Shown here: positions 45,149 to 55,859 of the stretch, in pieces
Position numbering within the stretch: position 1 is the stretch's first letter
How the letters are laid out: each line of letters begins with the position of its first letter
Origin: Lycium barbarum
Lineage: Eukaryota > Streptophyta > Magnoliopsida > Solanales > Solanaceae
Direction: 5' to 3'
Assembly: GCF_019175385.1 (NCBI RefSeq)
Contig: NC_083339.1
Span: forward strand, 33,633,637 to 33,697,636
DNA: 64,000 nucleotides
Made by a program: the position numbers and the translations under genes
Notes under the pieces: model-generated
Seen by the model: only the letters and a program-made list of their open reading frames with translations
The model's database searches: none
Told to the model about the DNA's origin: nothing

Positions 45149-47771
45149 AAAATCCTTTCTTTTAATTCTTTCCTATGTATGTTTTCTTTTTCTTTCTGGA
45201 TTTCCTGTTTTCAATATCGACGTAATGATCGGTGTGCTTATTGTTTAATGTTGGGCTGTTTGTGATATTTGTTTCATGTTCTTTCTCTCTTTTTAGTAAC
45301 TATATGCATGAATTGATTTAGTTCATTGGTGCAGCTTCTGTGCCTATCTAACAAGTTAGTTAGTAAACTCATTTAAGATATTCTTATTTAAAATGACCAA
45401 AACAGGTTAACATGATTTTATAAGATCTAGCTTTTCTTTCAGCGATTGTTAATTTGTGTTCAGATTTCAATATGTGTTAAGTTGGCCTGCTGTCATTTTC
45501 TGTTAAGACTTTGGTCTTGAGCCACTTTTTTTTTTCTTTTCCAAAATCTAAATTTAATTCTAGTTTCCTCTGGTTCATTGATAAAATGTTTTCCTGGACC
45601 AGCAACTTTGTTTTAAGATTAGTTAATATTTTGGTTTGGATTCCCTTTTTGTCTCTCTTTGTGTTTAAAATTGTTTGAAAACTCAACCTTTTTGCTAAAT
45701 TTGAGAATAAAGCTGCCGAAATTCTGGTTTTTAGTTTTAAGTACTCATTTGCTTGAGTATTCTCCTCCCTTTTGTTATAGCAAGACTATTCACTGTCAAC
45801 AATCCCTTTCTCATTTTTAGATTCCCATTACATTTTCAGAACATTTCAAGTAGTAAGATAAGTTAGATCATTAGTTTCATAACTTTTCCATCTTTATTGA
45901 GAAGAACTAAGCTTATTATGAGTTTGTTGATCTTGTTAGTGTTAGGATTCCTTGACTTCCTTTTGTTGGATGGGATGTTTGAATAATTGAGAGCTATTTT
46001 TTCAGTTATGGCTTTAGAATCTGAACCTTTTATTGTAAGGATGTATGTTCAATTCCTTTTCCCTGAACTTTTGAGTCATGATTCTGTCCAAAACATGTTT
46101 GTTCAACTGTACGATTGAGTCGAGATCAAATATGATGACGTTAGTATGAAATGTCATTAAAAATAGCTACATGTGTCCTAGTAATATCTTAATGATTTAG
46201 AGGAACAAAGGAATAGGAATGCCATCCTGTTTTCTTCAGAACTTAAGTATGGTTCTATTATTAATTTGAAGTTCAAATGGTGTCTTAAATCATCTAGCTG
46301 GTTCTGCATTAAGAAATACTGAAACATGATCAAATAAGGACTAAATTTATTATTTTGAACTGAAGGAGACCATAATTTGAAGTTCTCTCCTGAAACCTGC
46401 TATGGTCAACTCTTTCCCTACAAAGATTAATAGGAACTGAGTTTATTTGTTTGTTCATTTGATATGATTCGATAAATGGCTTCGCTGATATGTATTTTTG
46501 AAGAGAAGAAAAACTGAGTAAAGTCCACTCTTAAGGGTTGAAGACTGTCACTTCTTAGGATATGTTTGATCACAACCACCTCTAATTAATTTTTTAAACC
46601 CATTGTGTTCTATTCCAGTTTAGTTTGGACAAGCCCTTGGAAGAACTTAGTTTTAAAACTATGGAGTTAGATTTCTTAGTTGTGGATGCTTACTTAACGT
46701 TGCTTGTATGTTCTTCTGGGAAATTAAATCATGAACTTCTGAATGATAGCTTAGAGATGTTCAGATAAGTTGGCTTTTAGTTAAAGTGTCATTGTGAAGC
46801 CCTTATCTCCCCCTAACAAACTGAAGAAGATAGTTGTTTGTTTGAAATTATATCCACCTGAGTTCAAAGCTCCCAAAATCAGTAGTTAAGCGTTTCTTTT
46901 GAGTGTAGAAGTGTCCAGCAGTATGATCTTGTTCGCCTCCAAAATTCTGTTTGATTTATTTCTTCTCCTATCCTTTTTGCCCAAAAATCTGATAGTAAAG
47001 GCTTTAAATTTGAAAAAGAAACCAAGATCTGCATTCCTCGGGGATATTATTAAGAGAACGACTCTTAGGATTAGTTGACTGGCTATTTATTTGATCACTA
47101 GAAAGTAAGGTATATCGGGTTAATGTGTAATATGTTCTTGTTTATCCTTAATAATGTTGGAAGACATGTTGTTAAGTTCCATTCAAGTGTTTTGGCTGGA
47201 AGTGTCCCAATGGGTCTCTATTTGTTCCTATCTTGTAATCTCATTTTCTTTATCATATCTTTTTGTTAAAATGGTTGTTTGGTTGCTTTCCAAAACGAGG
47301 CTATTTATTTTCATGTTAAGATGTCTGAGTAATGTTTGGACTACTTTAAATAGGAGTTTATAATTGGAAGTCAACACTGCATATTAACATGAATTTGTTT
47401 GGGCATTTGCAAAATATGTAACAGTTCACAAGCAATATTTCAAAAAAACAATATCATAGACACTAGTACAGGATATGTTATTTTATTTTGGTACATGAAT
47501 TTTTCTAATCCCTCTGTGACCATGAGTTAAAATTGTTCTTTGTGCAATACAAGCCTGGACTTTATTTGAAATAAGCAACTCTTTGTAAGCTTGTATAATG
47601 GAGGTTATTTACTTAGTCTTCTGGAAATTATTTGAACGCATGAAGCATTAATATGTGCTTGTCATTCAGTTTCACTTGTTCTATGTATTGGGACTAAGTA
47701 GATTCTAATCTTTATTTTTCTCGTCTTCTATGCATGAACCTTGACGAGTCCAATCGACTCCTCCACATTGT

Positions 47772-47790
47772 GTTGGGCCCAGGGCCCAAC
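47772..47790. repeat. Perfect palindrome GTTGGGCCC-A-GGGCCCAAC
   Basis: Nine-base arms around a single A, inside the Ogre solo LTR. GC-rich against an AT-rich background. It could be a transcription-factor site of the TGGGCC type, doubled in inverted orientation. That reading is inference. Confidence 0.8.
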
Positions 47791-49630
47791 CTAATATTCC
47801 ATCGAGTCGGCCTCAACCCATTTTTGGCAGCAGCCACGGATAGAAGGCCCAACAATGGGTGAAAATTGTCAATATTTACGTTGATGGGCTTGGTAAACCC
47901 ATCAACCCATTTCCGCTCTTTTTCCCATAATGTGTATGTATGAATGCTTGTAAATATTGAAACCATGCATGTTAGACTTGGGAAATCCCACATAGAGATT
48001 AGGAAAAAGCTTTCAAATGATTTTTGTTATAAAAATCAAACATGCACCAAGCTAATAATTGCATGTAAATCGGTAGATGTGAAATTGTTTTCAAAGCATT
48101 GCAAGCAGTATAAATTTGGAAAAAAATCAATAATATTACAGACGATTTTGTTGAATAAATTGGACCCGTTTTAGGCCTTAAGCCTTCGGAAAATCCGAGA
48201 TGAAATGGATCATTTTGAACTAAAAAAAGGGAATACAAAAATTGTCTTGGGCTCTGTTGTTAAGATTTTTAAAAATTGGACTGGTTTTGGCATAAATAGA
48301 CTCCTTTCAACTTATAATTAATTTGAGGCATTTTGAAACTACAAGAGGGGCATATTTGGACTTTGATTTTGAGGCGAAGATGGTTTTGGTTAGAATGGTT
48401 GATCCAAGTGTGTTAAAAAATGGAAAAAGAATAATAAGTAAAAGTCTCTTTATATATAAGACCTATGCCATATTTTCAAAAGGAAATATACTCCATTTAT
48501 TTCCTATATATATGTAAAAAAACCTTAAAAGGGACAAAATCATAATATTGGACGTAGAAACTCTACTTAAGAGAAAATCTTGTGTTTTGGTTGACAATTT
48601 TTTGCAAGAAAGAAAACATTTTGGCATATATTCACGATTAATCACACATTGAAGCTCGTAGGTCAATCGTATTCTACGGATTCGTAATACTAGGGTGTCT
48701 AACACCTTCTCTTAGGATCATTAGAACTCTTATCTCGAACTCTGGTTTAAAAGGATTTTTTTTCTTTGTTTGAATAAACTCTTTACCACGGTTTTCCTAA
48801 TTTCTTTTATAAAATGTGGTGACTCTAAGTAGCTTTTATGCGCCTGCGTAACATATATATTGACTTCTTCCTTCTCAAAAAATGCAACAATTTCATCTCA
48901 AGTTTTGGTATATGAATAAATGGCAACAAGCCCACATAATTAGAATTCATACCAACCAAACTCAGTCAACTTTACTACATATATAATCAACTAATTAAAG
49001 TCTAACTCAAATAAATTGTAACCTACCTCAGATGCAGAACTGGAACAATGCAGGTTACTCCGCAAGAGCTTTCCCTTTTTGCAATGCTTCGGAACTCTCA
49101 AAGTCTAGCAATATAACGCTAAGTAAGAAGTAGGCCTTCTAATCAAATAAGAACAACAATTGGAGAAGAAACCCAATAATTACTTCTATCCTTTTCAAAT
49201 GGGTGAACTCTCATTTAATAAAGAATTTATCATAATCATAATCTTCCAACTTGTGGGTTTCTAATCAATGTAGCCTGTTTGAAACAGATTTTAGGCCAAA
49301 GTTCCCATTTTTAGTGTAACTCCAAGTCTCAATACTCAACATCATAAATGATCAATTTCCCATCCTAGAAAGTGATCACCTACACTCCTAGATGATTAAA
49401 CAACAATGATATTAACAACCCATCAATTATTCAAGAGTTCAACAATTTTAGGGTTCTAGTCTTTTCATCCACCATTAGAGAACGTGAACTAGCATATGAA
49501 CTTAGAGAAGATGATGAAATGAACAAGGAAAAAGGTTAATTCGCCTGACTTTCTTGGGAACAGTTTTTGGAGTTATGTGGGTAATGCCTCGAATTTTGCA
49601 ATATAAAAGTGGGATTTTGTCTCCCGTCAA

Positions 49631-49830
49631 CCGCTGTAGAGGTCATGTTTCGTTACGGCAGTCTCGCTATAGCGGAATTTCTCCCGCTACAGCGGACCTC
49701 ATTAACTCTTGTAGAGGGGGATCAAGGAGTTAATGAGGTCCGCTGTAGAGGTCATGTTTCGCTGCGGTGGTCTCGCTATAGCGGAATTTCTCCCGCTACG
49801 GTGGACCTCATTAACTCCCTGATCCCCTCG
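49631..49830. repeat. Tandem 109-bp repeat with long hairpins in an LTR
   Basis: CCGCTGTAGAGGTCATGTTT at 49631 recurs at 49740, each copy continuing through CTCGCTATAGCGGAATTTCT to GGACCTCATTAACTC. Between them CAGCGGACCTCATTAACTC (from about 49691) is followed after an 18-base loop by its exact reverse complement GAGTTAATGAGGTCCGCTG. The second copy ends with CTCCCTGATCCCCTC, complementary to GAGGGGGATCAAGGAG in the loop region. Confidence 0.85.
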
Positions 49831-50678
49831 GCGGCGACCCTCGCATCCACACAGTGAGCTCTGGTTTTTTGCCAAATTTTCACCCAAAATCCCAACGTCA
49901 ATTCTAGGCCTTACAGACGCAAACCAAATATGCACATCAATGTAAAAACATGCTAAGGACTCACCCGTGGCTTCGGAATTCCCATAGGAGGTCAAATTTA
50001 CCAAGTCACCCCCCAACTGAAATGAAATAAGTTTTCAAACAATGCATAACATACACACAAGATAAAATCAAGGCCTTAATTTTTAGACTTCTAACTCTTT
50101 GAGCTTTCGTTAAGCTCATTCTTAGTCTCGGAAGGGTACGAGTTAGGTAAAATGGTCAAAGCTCCCATAACACTCTAGCGGGCCGTTACATCTTGCTCGG
50201 CCTTCGAGGTAGGTTATGACTTATCTTTTTAGACTCCGATTAGAGAAGCGTATGTAATTTGTCAATTTTGACGGGGAACGCATGATGCGCCTTCTGGCAT
50301 GGTCACTACTAAAAAACTGTCAAAAATCGACGAAAACAATTGATGGACCGCGTCGGTTTTTTCAATGAAACCGATAGGAAACCGACCCTTTACGGTCCGT
50401 CGATTTACATAGCGTCGCTTTTTGAAAACCGACGGACCGCGTCGGTTTTTGCGACAGACTGCGTCGCTTACGTGGTCAGTCGGTTTTTATCCAATAATTT
50501 AAAAAAATTTAAAAAACTGACTCAGTCCGTCTCAAAAAACCAACGGACCGCGTCGGTTTTTTAATTTATGATTTTTTATCTTAAATAAAAACAATACAAA
50601 TTTTATGAAACTGCGTCGATTTTTTATTTAAATTTTTTATTTAAATTTTTTATTTAAATTTAAATGTGGCACACCAAA

Positions 50679-51990
50679 CTATCCACATGCAATGTGGCTT
50701 TTAACTTGTGTCATGAGCGATTCAAGGTTCGCTTTCATGAAGTTACTTTCCTCAACTCTTTTTGCCTCAATCTCTGCTAATTTCCTATTAAGTTCAGCAA
50801 TTTGCTGCGCCATAGCTGCGACCTGAACACAATCAACTCCCTCGGCTTGTCGAGAAGATCCTTCACCTTCCGGTAGATTATATGGAGTAAGAAATACAAG
50901 CCAACAAGAATAAGAAATTATATGGAGTAAGAAATACAGGCCAACAAGAATAGGGTGCAGCCGAAACAAAGTATGGTGTGAAACCATCCGCACACAAACC
51001 CAAACGAATGTTTCTTGGTTCACTAGCAAAATCAGGATAAGTTCTATCAAAATGTTTCCACGCTTCTCCATCCGATGGATGACAAATAACACCAGGTGGC
51101 TTCTATTTTTCGATGTGGCATCTCATGTGAGGAGCAGAACTCGGCGATGTAAACAACCTCTTTAACCTAGGTATAATAGGTAAATAATGCATCGCCTTAA
51201 TTGGAACCATCTTCCCACTAGGTGTCCGCTTATAACGCGCATGTCCACATAATTTACATTCATTTAAATCAGCATCTTGCTTATAGAACAACATACAACC
51301 GTTTGGACAACAATGAATTCTATCATACGACAATCCTAATTTGGAAACCAATCTCTTTGCTTCATAGTAACTCTTAGGTATGTCAAATTCCGAACTAACT
51401 AGTTCCCCTACAAGCTTAATCATTGAGTCTATAGCAGCTTCAGCAACAGTCCAATCTGATTTGATATTAATCATTCTAACTATAACAGACAACTTAGAAT
51501 GCTGACTCCTACCCAAAGTGGATGACTAGCCTCTTCTAATTCTTGATAGAAGTGCATTGCTTCTTCATTAGGAGGTTCCTCAAAATTTTGCTCAGGTTCA
51601 AACCCAGACTGTACGCCAAAAGTGTCATTAACCATATCATTAACTCTATCATATTGGACATAACTATATTCCTGTGACACACTACTTTCACCAACAACCA
51701 TATTATAAAATATACCATTGACCCCATCAGTCTCTCCATGATCAGTCCAAACATAATATTTCTGCTTAAACCCACGACTATATAAATGAACCCTAACCGC
51801 TTCCGGTTTCAAATACTTCATACACCGGCAATGAGAATAAGGACACCTAATTTATCCCTTCATTTTGAAAAGGGTGAAGTGACATTGCATGTGTGATAAA
51901 CCCATCAACACCTTCAACAAATTCATCATGTACACCCACACGGTTACTATTATTCATATTATACGGATACATACGATCCATCTACAAAAA
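50679..51990 (-). pseudogene. CACTA transposase (TNP2-like) remnant, internally deleted
   Basis: The minus strand opens near 51981 with MDRMYPYNMNNSNRVGVHDE. After a one-base insertion comes RCPYSHCRCMKYLKPEAVRV, then LYSRGFKQKYYVWTDHGE, the Cys/His N-terminal domain of TNP2-type transposases. Next are SYYEAKRLVSKLGLSYDRIH and CPNGCMLFYKQD (51516-51103), with CKLCGHARYKR. The frame then reads MHYLPIIPRLKRLF and jumps to HPSDGEAWKHFDRTYPDFAS, which is in the following catalytic region. Most of the DDE core is missing. A 40-base tandem duplication (50881-50920 and 50921-50960) shifts the frame, and a coiled-coil tail (QQIAELNRKLAEIEAKRVEE) follows. The product would normally bind the element ends and cut. 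This one cannot. Confidence 0.8.
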
Positions 51991-52230
51991 TATACCTACA
52001 AATTATTGAGGTTATAGAAATATATTATAACTTAAGAATTCTAACTTAAAATATAACTTAAGAAAACACAATCCCAACCACTTCTAACTTTGAATTCTCA
52101 ATAATAATTCTAACTTTAATAATTTATGGATTCTAACTTTAACATAACTTGGAAAAGCACAACCCCAACCAATTCTAGCAAACACAAATACATTGACAGT
52201 GAACATAAAAAATAGCACAATCGCAAGCAA

Positions 52231-52255
52231 ATATATATATATATATATATATATA
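52231..52255. repeat. AT microsatellite at the MULE left flank
   Basis: (AT)n of about 25 bases inside the CACTA element, used as insertion target by the element at 52256. Confidence 0.9.
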
Positions 52256-53629
52256 GGGAAAATACATTAAAAAAAAAACCCCAACGTATACTCGGATTAA
52301 TTATGACGCATCCAACCTTTGTGGACGACCTATTACCCCCCTGGCCTTATCTTTTCTATATTTTTGTACCTTTTTTGGCTGACGTGGCCAAAAAAAAATT
52401 AATAGCGAGTGAAAACAGTAAAAATAGTTTTTATATTTTAATAAAAAATTATTATTTTTATAAAAAAACCCATTTTTTTCTCTTTCTTCTTCTTTCTCCT
52501 CAACCGCCGCCGCCGCCATGATCGAACATAGCCCAGTTTGTGAAATCATGGGCAGTTCGTGCAATTTCTACATTGTTATTAAGTTCCATTCCCCATGAAT
52601 TTCCATGAAATTTAACAAATGGCAAGAGGAGCGGGTTGGACAATTTCCATGAAATTTAACAAACAACAATTTCGATTGTTGTTAAATATTCCAGTCCATG
52701 ATTGAACGTAGCCCAGAAAGGAAGAAATTGCACAGTTTGTCCTTCAAATGGAAATTTCTTCAAATGGGTGTCAATGGTAATTTTTTCAAATGGGTGGGGC
52801 AAGAGGAGCGGGTTGGAGGGGCGGGGGGGGGGGGGGGAAGGGTGGGGGGCGGCCTGAAATGAAGAAGAAGAAGAAGGGGGGTTTATGATGAAATTGAATG
52901 TGTGTGTTAATGAAGGAAGAAAATGGGTATTAATGGAGGAAGAAAATGGGTTGAAGAAAATGGATTGAATGTTTCTTGAATAAGCTCTTTATGATTGATG
53001 ATTAAATTGAATGTGTGTGTTAATGGAGGAAGAAAATGGGTTGAATGTGTGTGTTAATGGAGGAAGAAAATGGGTTGAATGTGTGTTGTTAATGGAGGAA
53101 GAAAGTGGGTTGAATGTATGTGTTTAATGGAAGAAGAAAATGGGTTGAATGTGTGTGTGTTAATGAAAGAAGAAAATGGGTTGAATGTGTGTTGTTAATG
53201 GAGGAAAAAAGTGGGTTGAATATGTGTGTGTGTGTTAATGGAGGAATAAAATGGGTTGATGGATTTCTTGAAATGAAGAAGAAGAAGAAGACGGATTTAG
53301 TGATGAAGAAGACAAAATTAATGGTTAATTAGAGGTTAATTAGTGTAAATATAATTAATAAAAGAAAAATCAAACAAAAAAAAAGAAAGGAAAGTGGCAG
53401 CGACGTGGCAGCAGCGTGGCACCAATGTGGCGGAGAGTGTGCAACACTCTCTACTGTGCAACTGGGCCTCAATTTTTTTTTTTTTGCCACTTCAGTCAAA
53501 AAAGGGTCAAAAATACAGAAAACATAAGGCCGGGGGGGGGGGGGGGGGGGGGGTAATAGGTCGCCCGCAAAGGTTAGGTGCGTCATAATTAATCCGAGTA
53601 TACGTTGAGGGGTTTTTATGTATTTTCCA
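52256..53629. mobile_element. Non-autonomous Mutator-like element (long TIR), about 1.37 kb, nested in CACTA
   Basis: Long terminal inverted repeats of roughly 130-140 bases: left GGGAAAATACATT... through ACGTATACTCGGATTAATTA and CTATTACCCCC, right the same in reverse complement ending TTTTTATGTATTTTCC. Nine-base ATATATATA lies on both sides (52247-52255 and 53630-53638), as expected for Mutator-type insertion, but in a microsatellite this is weak evidence. There is no transposase. The interior is an AGAAGAAG-rich segment and a minisatellite of GAATGTGTGTG...GGAGGAAGAAAATGGGTT units. G-tracts occur at 52823-52837 and 53533-53553. Confidence 0.75.
52880..53270 (+). repeat. Minisatellite, about ten units of roughly 34 bp, in the MULE interior
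   Basis: Units read TTAATGGAGGAAGAAAATGG GTTGAATGTGTGTG with small indels (GT-run length varies), for example near 53010, 53044, 53078 and 53122. The open frame across it (53114-53332) simply translates the repeat and is not taken as a gene. Confidence 0.85.
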
Positions 53630-54640
53630 ATATATATATGAAAAGTAAACTAGTCAAATAAAGTTTACATTTTTTCACAAATTGAATATCAATAATTTAA
53701 GACAGCACAATACCTACTAATTCTAACTTTGAATTCTCAATAACAATTCTAACTTTAATAACTTATGAATTCTAACTTTAATGTAACTTTGAGAAGCACA
53801 ATCCCAACCAATTCTAACTTTGAATTCTCAATAACAATTCTAACTTTAATAACTTATGGATTCTAACTTTAATTCTAAAAATTGAAAAGTAAATCTAGTC
53901 AAATAAAGTCTACATTTTAGTTTTGAAGTTATAGAAACATTATAACTTAATAATTCTAACATAACTTAATAATTCTAACTTTGAAAAGCACAATCCCAAC
54001 CAATTTTAAAAATTGAAAAGTAAATCTAGTGAAATAAAGTCTACATTTTAGTTTTGAGGTTATAGAAATACTATAACTTAACAATTCTAACTTTGAAAAG
54101 CACAATCTCAACCAATTCTAATTTGGAATGATCAATAACAATTCTAATAACTTACGGATTCTAACAAAAAGCACAATCCAAAAAAACTAAAAAATCTAGT
54201 CAAATAATTGAAGTATACCTTTTTGCACATATTCAACATCAATAATATTACAAACAATGATAACTAAGCTAACACAAATACATTGACAATGAACATAAAA
54301 TATAGCACAATCTCAAGCCCAAAAAAAATGACAAGTAAACGAGTCAAATAAAGTTTACATTTTTTCACAAATTCAACATTAATAACATTGCAAATGATGT
54401 TTAACAAAGCTAAATAGACTAACATTAGGCCTAAAATCTACAACTAAAACTAAAATTGAAAGAATTTTAAAAGCCCTAATTTAAAAGAAACTAACCTCAA
54501 TTTATTAAGTTAAAAAGGGATCTGGGGCAGGTGGGGGCGGACTGCGCAGGCGGCGAGGTTGGGCGGAGGGGAGGGGGGCAGCGGGTAGGGTTTTAGGGAA
54601 TGAAGAGTTTTGTTTGGGAAGAGGAGAGGAAATGGGAAAT
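53630..54640. other. AT-rich interior of the CACTA element with repeated phrases
   Basis: About 1 kb with recurring AGCACAATCCCAACCAATTC and ATTCTAACTTTGAATTCTCA phrases (also at 52085-52190, left of the MULE), so this part is itself an imperfect low-complexity repeat array. No coding sequence is recognised. Confidence 0.6.
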
Positions 54641-55084
54641 GAACTCGTTTGCCCCATTTGTTAAAAAAAAAAAACCGACCGACAAACCTGACCCTGTCCT
54701 TCGGTTTTTTTAAAAATGTTGACCAGATTTTGACCCAAAAAAAGTAAAAACAGAAACCAACCCTGTCCGTCGGTTTCTTAAAAAAATTGTTTATTATTTT
54801 TTTTAAAAACAAAATTAATTGCAAATTATTTAAAATATTTTTTAAAAAAAAACCGACGTTGTCCGTCGGTTTTATATTAATTATATATTTTTTTTAATAA
54901 AACCGACGTGAGACATCGTTTTTTTTTTTTTTTTTGCATAAATATATTTTCAAAATTCTGCTAAAAAACCCGACGCAGTGAGTTGGTTTTCCGTTGGATT
55001 TTCAAACCAACGCAGTCCGTCGATTTTTTGTCTGTATATTTTTTGCAGTTTTTTAGTAGTGGGTTGTGATGATGAATCCACTAG

Positions 55085-55460
55085 AGCCAGACGCACAGAA
55101 GCATATCGGACAGATCCATAATCAGATTCAGATGTACTGAACCATGTCGGACAGATCCGTAGTCAGAGTCAGACGTATAGAAGTATGTCAGACAGATCCG
55201 TGATTGGAGTCGACGTACAGAGATGTATCAGACAGATTCGTAATCAGAGTCGAACGTACAGAGGCATATCAGACAGAAACGTAATCAGATTCAGAAGTAC
55301 AGAGGCATAATAGACAGAGCCTCATCAAAATCAGAGACGCAGACGTATAACAGACAGAATTATGATTAGAATCAGACCACGTCCACATATTCTAATTTCC
55401 TTTGGGTTACCCCATATTTCCCATCTGTCCCTTATATCTACATTTATGAAAATTTGGGTA
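55085..55460 (-). mobile_element. LTR fragment with the (C)AGA CAGA TCCGTAATCAGA minisatellite
   Basis: Six to seven imperfect units of about 45 bases (for example ATCAGACAGATTCGTAATCA) match, in the same orientation, the array at 58070-58400 of the LTR on the right and, inverted, the one in the solo LTR at 25471-28338. It starts abruptly at GAGCCAGACGCAC after the outer LTR text and is probably a piece of the same insertion as the gag element to its right. Confidence 0.6.
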
Positions 55461-55549
55461 TACTTCCCAGGGGGTCACCCATCCCAGAATTACTCTGGCC
55501 CCAGCACGCTTAACCTTGAAACTTTCATGCGGTTTGATGCGTTAATGCT
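55461..55549 (-). repeat. 5S-rRNA-derived sequence (Cassandra-like or 5S-SINE-like)
   Basis: On the minus strand it reads AGCATTAACGCATC, then GGTTAAGCGTGCTGGGGCCA and GGGATGGGTGACCCCCTGGG, ending AAGTA. This matches the 3' two-thirds of plant 5S rRNA, including the internal control region: the AAGCGTGCT (A-box) and GGATGGGTGACC (C-box) parts are well kept, the rest is diverged. It is not a functional 5S gene, because the 5' end, flanking T-run terminator and repeat array are missing. In plants such sequences occur in LTRs of Cassandra TRIM elements. No terminal TG...CA or tRNA-Met PBS could be fixed around it here. Confidence 0.75.
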
Positions 55550-55708
55550 AATATAATTGCGTCGACTGCCCCACTCGACCTTTGTCACGCAATTTAAGGC
55601 AGATCGGGGTCTTAGTAAATTTTTGAAAATTTCCCGTAACGGGTCCCAACCCGGTCTAAACCATACAATTATCATATTGCCCTTCTGAATCCTCAATGTC
55701 CATTTCCA

Positions 55709-55710
<2 letters not shown>

Positions 55711-55757
<47 letters not shown>
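55711..55757. repeat. (TA)n microsatellite, about 45 bp
   Basis: Uninterrupted TA repeat between the 5S-like segment and the end of the chromovirus gag fragment. Confidence 0.95.
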
Positions 55758-55859
55758 AATGGTTCTATTGGGTTGAAAATTACCTTCCTTTTACTAACAC
55801 CCAGAAGAAGAAAATCACGTAATATGATAAGAGTATAGATCTATCCATACACATATCTC

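Larger units (their letters stand above)
43765..48853 (+). mobile_element. Ogre-type solo LTR, 5089 bp, target duplication TATAT
   Basis: It starts TGTTGGCACCCAATTTTTGC and ends GCTTTTATGCGCCTGCGTAACA region at 48853, with TATAT on each side (43760-43764 and 48854-48858). The end resembles the Ogre-like 5' LTR end at 61938 (AAGTAGCTTTTATG... then GTAACA), and the block GGGTGTCTAACACCTTCTC at 48691 corresponds to GGGGTGCCTAACACTCTGGG on the minus strand near 62130. A length of 5 kb is typical of Ogre LTRs and far above other LTRs here. ORFs within (for example 44101-44517) have no domain. It includes a SINE-tail fragment at 45086-45148. Confidence 0.85.
43464..50190 (-). mobile_element. Minus-strand LTR (probably solo) inside the outer LTR
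   Basis: On the minus strand it begins TGTAACGGCCCGCTAGAGTG at 50190 and ends GCAGGCCATGACA at 43464. Without the Ogre solo LTR nested at 43765-48853 (and its target copy) it is about 1.63 kb. No matching 5-base flank is seen (CCAAT left, TCTTG right), so the insertion site may have been altered. It contains a striking inverted and tandem repeat cluster at 49631-49830. No PBS, polypurine tract or coding sequence is attached. Confidence 0.65.
50304..55061. mobile_element. CACTA (En/Spm-type) DNA transposon, 4758 bp, defective, target duplication GGT
   Basis: The left end is CACTACTAAAAAACTG and the right end CAGTTTTTTAGTAGTG, a perfect 16-base terminal inverted repeat starting with CACTA. GGT flanks both sides (50301-50303 and 55062-55064), the 3-base duplication of this superfamily. 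Subterminal regions are packed with palindromic motifs such as ACCGACGGACCGCGTCGGTT (left, 50340-50560) and ACCGACGTTGTCCGTCGGTT (right, about 54850-54875), the usual transposase-binding arrays. The interior has an internally deleted transposase remnant on the minus strand and a nested MULE at 52256-53629. Removing it joins GGCATGGT to TGTGATGATGAATCC, as in the related LTR at 28465. Confidence 0.95.

Noticed and set aside
55461..55549. Functional 5S rRNA gene
   Set aside because: Only the 3' part matches, with many changes. No 5' end, no T-run terminator and no tandem array.
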